A stretch of DNA of 64,000 nucleotides from Phallusia mammillata (lineage: Eukaryota; Chordata; Ascidiacea; Phlebobranchia; Ascidiidae): assembly GCA_003260075.1 (NCBI GenBank), contig QLIY01000325.1, forward strand, positions 93,037-157,036, in the 5' to 3' direction. Every line of letters starts with the position of its first letter. Positions within the stretch are counted from its first letter, which is position 1. This document shows positions 61,782 through 64,000 of this stretch, in pieces. Under the pieces are notes generated by a model. The model ran no database searches. It was given only the letters and a program-made list of their open reading frames with translations, and was not told the origin of the DNA. A program made the position numbers and the translations under genes.

Positions 61782-62730
61782 ATGCCACCAAAAAAGGATA
61801 CAACGTACAAAACTTTTAGCAACTTAACTCAGAAATGGAGAAGGAAGCAATCGTCGAGGAAAAGAACACTACAAGCAGCAGTTGCAATAATTGCAGAACA
61901 TGAATGATTCTGAACCACACAGTGAGTGTGAAAGCATATGTAGTTCAACCAATTCAATAACATCAATTTCCGGCTCAGATTCTGCACCTGTTTTACAGCC
62001 AACAGAGACAATGCTAATGGCACATAATACCAAACCAAGCCTTACAAATGCAATTCAGCACTGGGCTATAACGGAACCAAATGTACCAAAAATTGCAGTA
62101 TCTCGACTACTCAAAGTTTTGCAACCCTTTCATAAAGAATTGCCATCAAGTTTTAACACTTTGCTGTCATATCCAAAGCATTGCTATGAAAATATGTTAG
62201 GTGGTGCTTATGTATATTTTAACAATTGGAAAGATAATCTTAAATCAGCTTTGATCAGGCGAGTGGCATCAACGTGTGAAACAAAGTACTACTTATTAAT
62301 CAATAATAATGGGTCACCAAATTTTAAAGTTTATCCCATACTTATGTCAATTATAAATGTCAATATGAAACCACTATGTGCAGGAATTTACTGCACAAAC
62401 AAATCTTCAAACCGAGAGATGCCAGACCCGAGTGTTTTTATGGATTCACTACTAAATGACATCAAAGATTTGCAAAGCAATCCAATTTGCAGCGATACCC
62501 TACTTTACAAACTCNATCGAGTCAAACAAAACAAATGGCACATCTACATAACCATATCTACCATCTGTGAAAATTTCATCCAAATCCATCAAACATTTCT
62601 TGGCAAAGTGGGGTGGACAAACTTGAGGGAAGAAGAAAAAAAAAAGAAAAAAAAAGAAAAAACAAGAAAACAAAACAAAACAAATCGAGTAAAATCAAAA
62701 TGTGTCCCCTTCAGGGAAGGGGACCCATAA
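61782..62730 (+). pseudogene. mobile-element-like ORF pair, broken
   Basis: ORF 1 (61782-61907, 41 codons) is strongly basic (starts MPPKKDTTYKTF). ORF 2 (ATG 61900) overlaps it by 8 bp in another frame. It begins with a Ser/acidic stretch followed by AIQHWAITEPNVPKIAVSRL and LGGAYVYFNNWKDNLKSAL. I recall similar helical segments at the N-terminus of uncharacterised transposase-associated proteins in marine invertebrates, but this is from memory and weak. An undetermined base at 62515 coincides with a change of character: the frame runs on into Lys-rich low-complexity sequence (62630-62690). Either a frameshifted element fragment or a gene interrupted by an assembly joint. Confidence 0.4.
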
Positions 62731-63170
62731 TAACCAGCGAAAAAAGCACGCACAAGGGCACAAGGGGGTTCCCGATGAACGAAACTTGTTTCTCGCGTCT
62801 GAAGCGGAACTGTTGCTTTGTCACGGTTGTTGTTGTTGCTATCAGTTTACCGTTTGACCTACGATAAATACAAAAGAAAGTGCTCTTGACATATCATGAA
62901 TAGAAGCACTACAAACATATATTTTAGTATGTTAACGTTTTTATTTCAAAATGTAGTTCGTTAGCAACTTATTAGTAATTGGGCAAGTGATTGGTTTCGT
63001 GATTTTTGCACCCTCAGGTCAATAAAGTCAATTTTAAATTATTTATTTATTAAACCGAGTTTTTTACCTTTTCTTGTCTTGTCATTTTTGGTGTGAAACG
63101 CCCAGTTGATTGTTTGTATTTTGATAGAATGGATTCTAAGAAGTGTTCCATTTAATTAGAAACTAAAGAA
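62731..63170. other. short intergenic stretch upstream of the last gene
   Basis: AT-rich sequence presumed to contain the promoter of the gene starting at 63171. No other feature is seen. Confidence 0.4.
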
Positions 63171-64000
63171 ATGGCAGGGTATTTTAAAGCAAAGTAAGTA
63201 TTGGTGAAAATTAGGCAATAAAAGCAACTGTTTGTTTACAAAGCCCTACAATTTACCAAACTGTTTGTTTTTTAATCTTAATCTTGATGTACTTGCATAT
63301 AATAACACATTTACAAGTATATTTTAAACTCATCTGTTCGATTTTTTAACTCTTTCTTTTAAGTCTTCTACCTTCATTTTTTTGCAGTGATTTTATCATT
63401 CCTGCACCTGATGCACATGTTGCACATTATCTCAAGAACACGAAACCAGCTCGAGAACAACTGGTTGGGGTTGTTAGAGGTTTTGCCTTTATTACTATAG
63501 AACCAAGTGATGCTCAAGGCATGCAGTACCGATTTTCCCAACTTAAGGTGTAATTTATTGTGTAGTTCTGCTGTGTTGTTTTGAACCAAAAAAAACTTAA
63601 AAAATAGTTTAATAATAATAATAATATGTAAATATTTTGTAGGGAAAAAGAACCGTTGACCCAGATCATTTCGCTCAACTATGTAAAACTCATCTGTTGG
63701 AGTTTTTAAATTCATACACAACAAATAAACATACTTTTCCACCTGGAATCATACAACAAGTGGAAAAAAAGAATCCTGCTTTTTTCCAAAACAATACTGC
63801 AGGAATTTTTATTGCCTGTTATCGTGACAACAATCATGTCCTGATTTGTGGCAGAAAGGAAATTGTTGAGGACAAAATGTCATTTCTTTCTAAATTGGGT
63901 ATTGAAAGGTAATATTTACCTTTACATTTTCAGCACCAGTTACATTTTCCATCTCAAAAAAATGTTTGCTTTAGGTCCCCAGTCCAAAGTGCTCAAACTG
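63171..64000 (+). CDS. unrecognised gene, 5' partial
   Basis: I do not recognise the family. Exons fit in phase: 63171-63193 (MAGYFKA), 63388-63547, 63643-63908 and 63975 to beyond the window end. Acceptors are tttttgcag, attttgtag and gctttag; donors are gtaagt, gtgtaa and gtaata. The visible 158 residues include PAPDAHVAHYLKNTKPAREQ, a Val/Phe-rich strand (VGVVRGFAFITI) and FIACYRDNNHVLICGRKEIV. The last stretch vaguely resembles KH-like repeats of large PARP proteins, but I would not assign it. No signal peptide or TM is seen. The short first coding exon is the least certain part. Confidence 0.6.

Overview
The window is eukaryotic nuclear DNA. It has multi-exon genes with GT-AG introns of about 50-1000 bp, AT-rich intergenic DNA, many short hAT-type non-autonomous transposons and tRNA-derived SINEs. 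An ascidian tunicate (Ciona-like) is my best guess, inferred from compact genes, the gene families and allelic copies that differ by a few percent; no species marker was checked. Exon models below were built by eye from splice sites, phase continuity and protein-family resemblance. For every complete model the exon lengths sum to a multiple of three.

Layout. 1-622 (-): 5' end of an annexin. 2621-6716 (+): 11-exon gene for a 672-aa disordered, probably N-myristoylated protein I do not recognise. 6717-10300: repeat-rich, with a SINE, a hAT end, a 100-bp-arm foldback and duplicated allelic patches. 10370-20709 (+): 22-exon TTLL4-type tubulin polyglutamylase with three hAT MITEs in its introns. 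20845-22560: hAT insertion present next to its own empty-site allele. 22562-23869 (-): secreted CAP/SCP protein. 23870-28800: repeats and long poly-G tracts. 28802-31165 (-): predicted four-TM protein. 32343-33257 (-): intronless SAM methyltransferase. 35341-40533 (+): predicted ER-lumenal JmjC protein with EF-hands. 41577-44090 (-) and 46192-48208 (+): head-to-head pair of cytosolic sulfotransferases with matching intron positions. 50244-58071 (+): 22-exon type I receptor with two YWTD propellers, two EGF modules, HYR, sushi-like module, Ser/Thr stalk, one TM and a short tail. 59030-59460: degenerate telomere-like array. 61782-62730 (+): mobile-element-like ORFs. 63171-64000 (+): 5' end of an unrecognised gene.

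A feature cutting across all of this is a set of runs of about 10 G, always G on the given strand and never C, each separating two near-identical copies of local sequence. One junction pair at 21.1-21.9 kb contains both the filled and empty alleles of a hAT insertion. These runs are most simply read as assembly joints between haplotypes, filled with low-information G, not as biology. They duplicate parts of exons in the TTLL4 and JmjC genes and hide one likely JmjC exon boundary.

The genes do not form an operon or an obvious pathway. The sulfotransferase pair is the one clear local duplication. The most unusual gene products are the chimeric YWTD/EGF/HYR/sushi receptor and the JmjC-EF-hand protein ending in a KDEL-like tetrapeptide.
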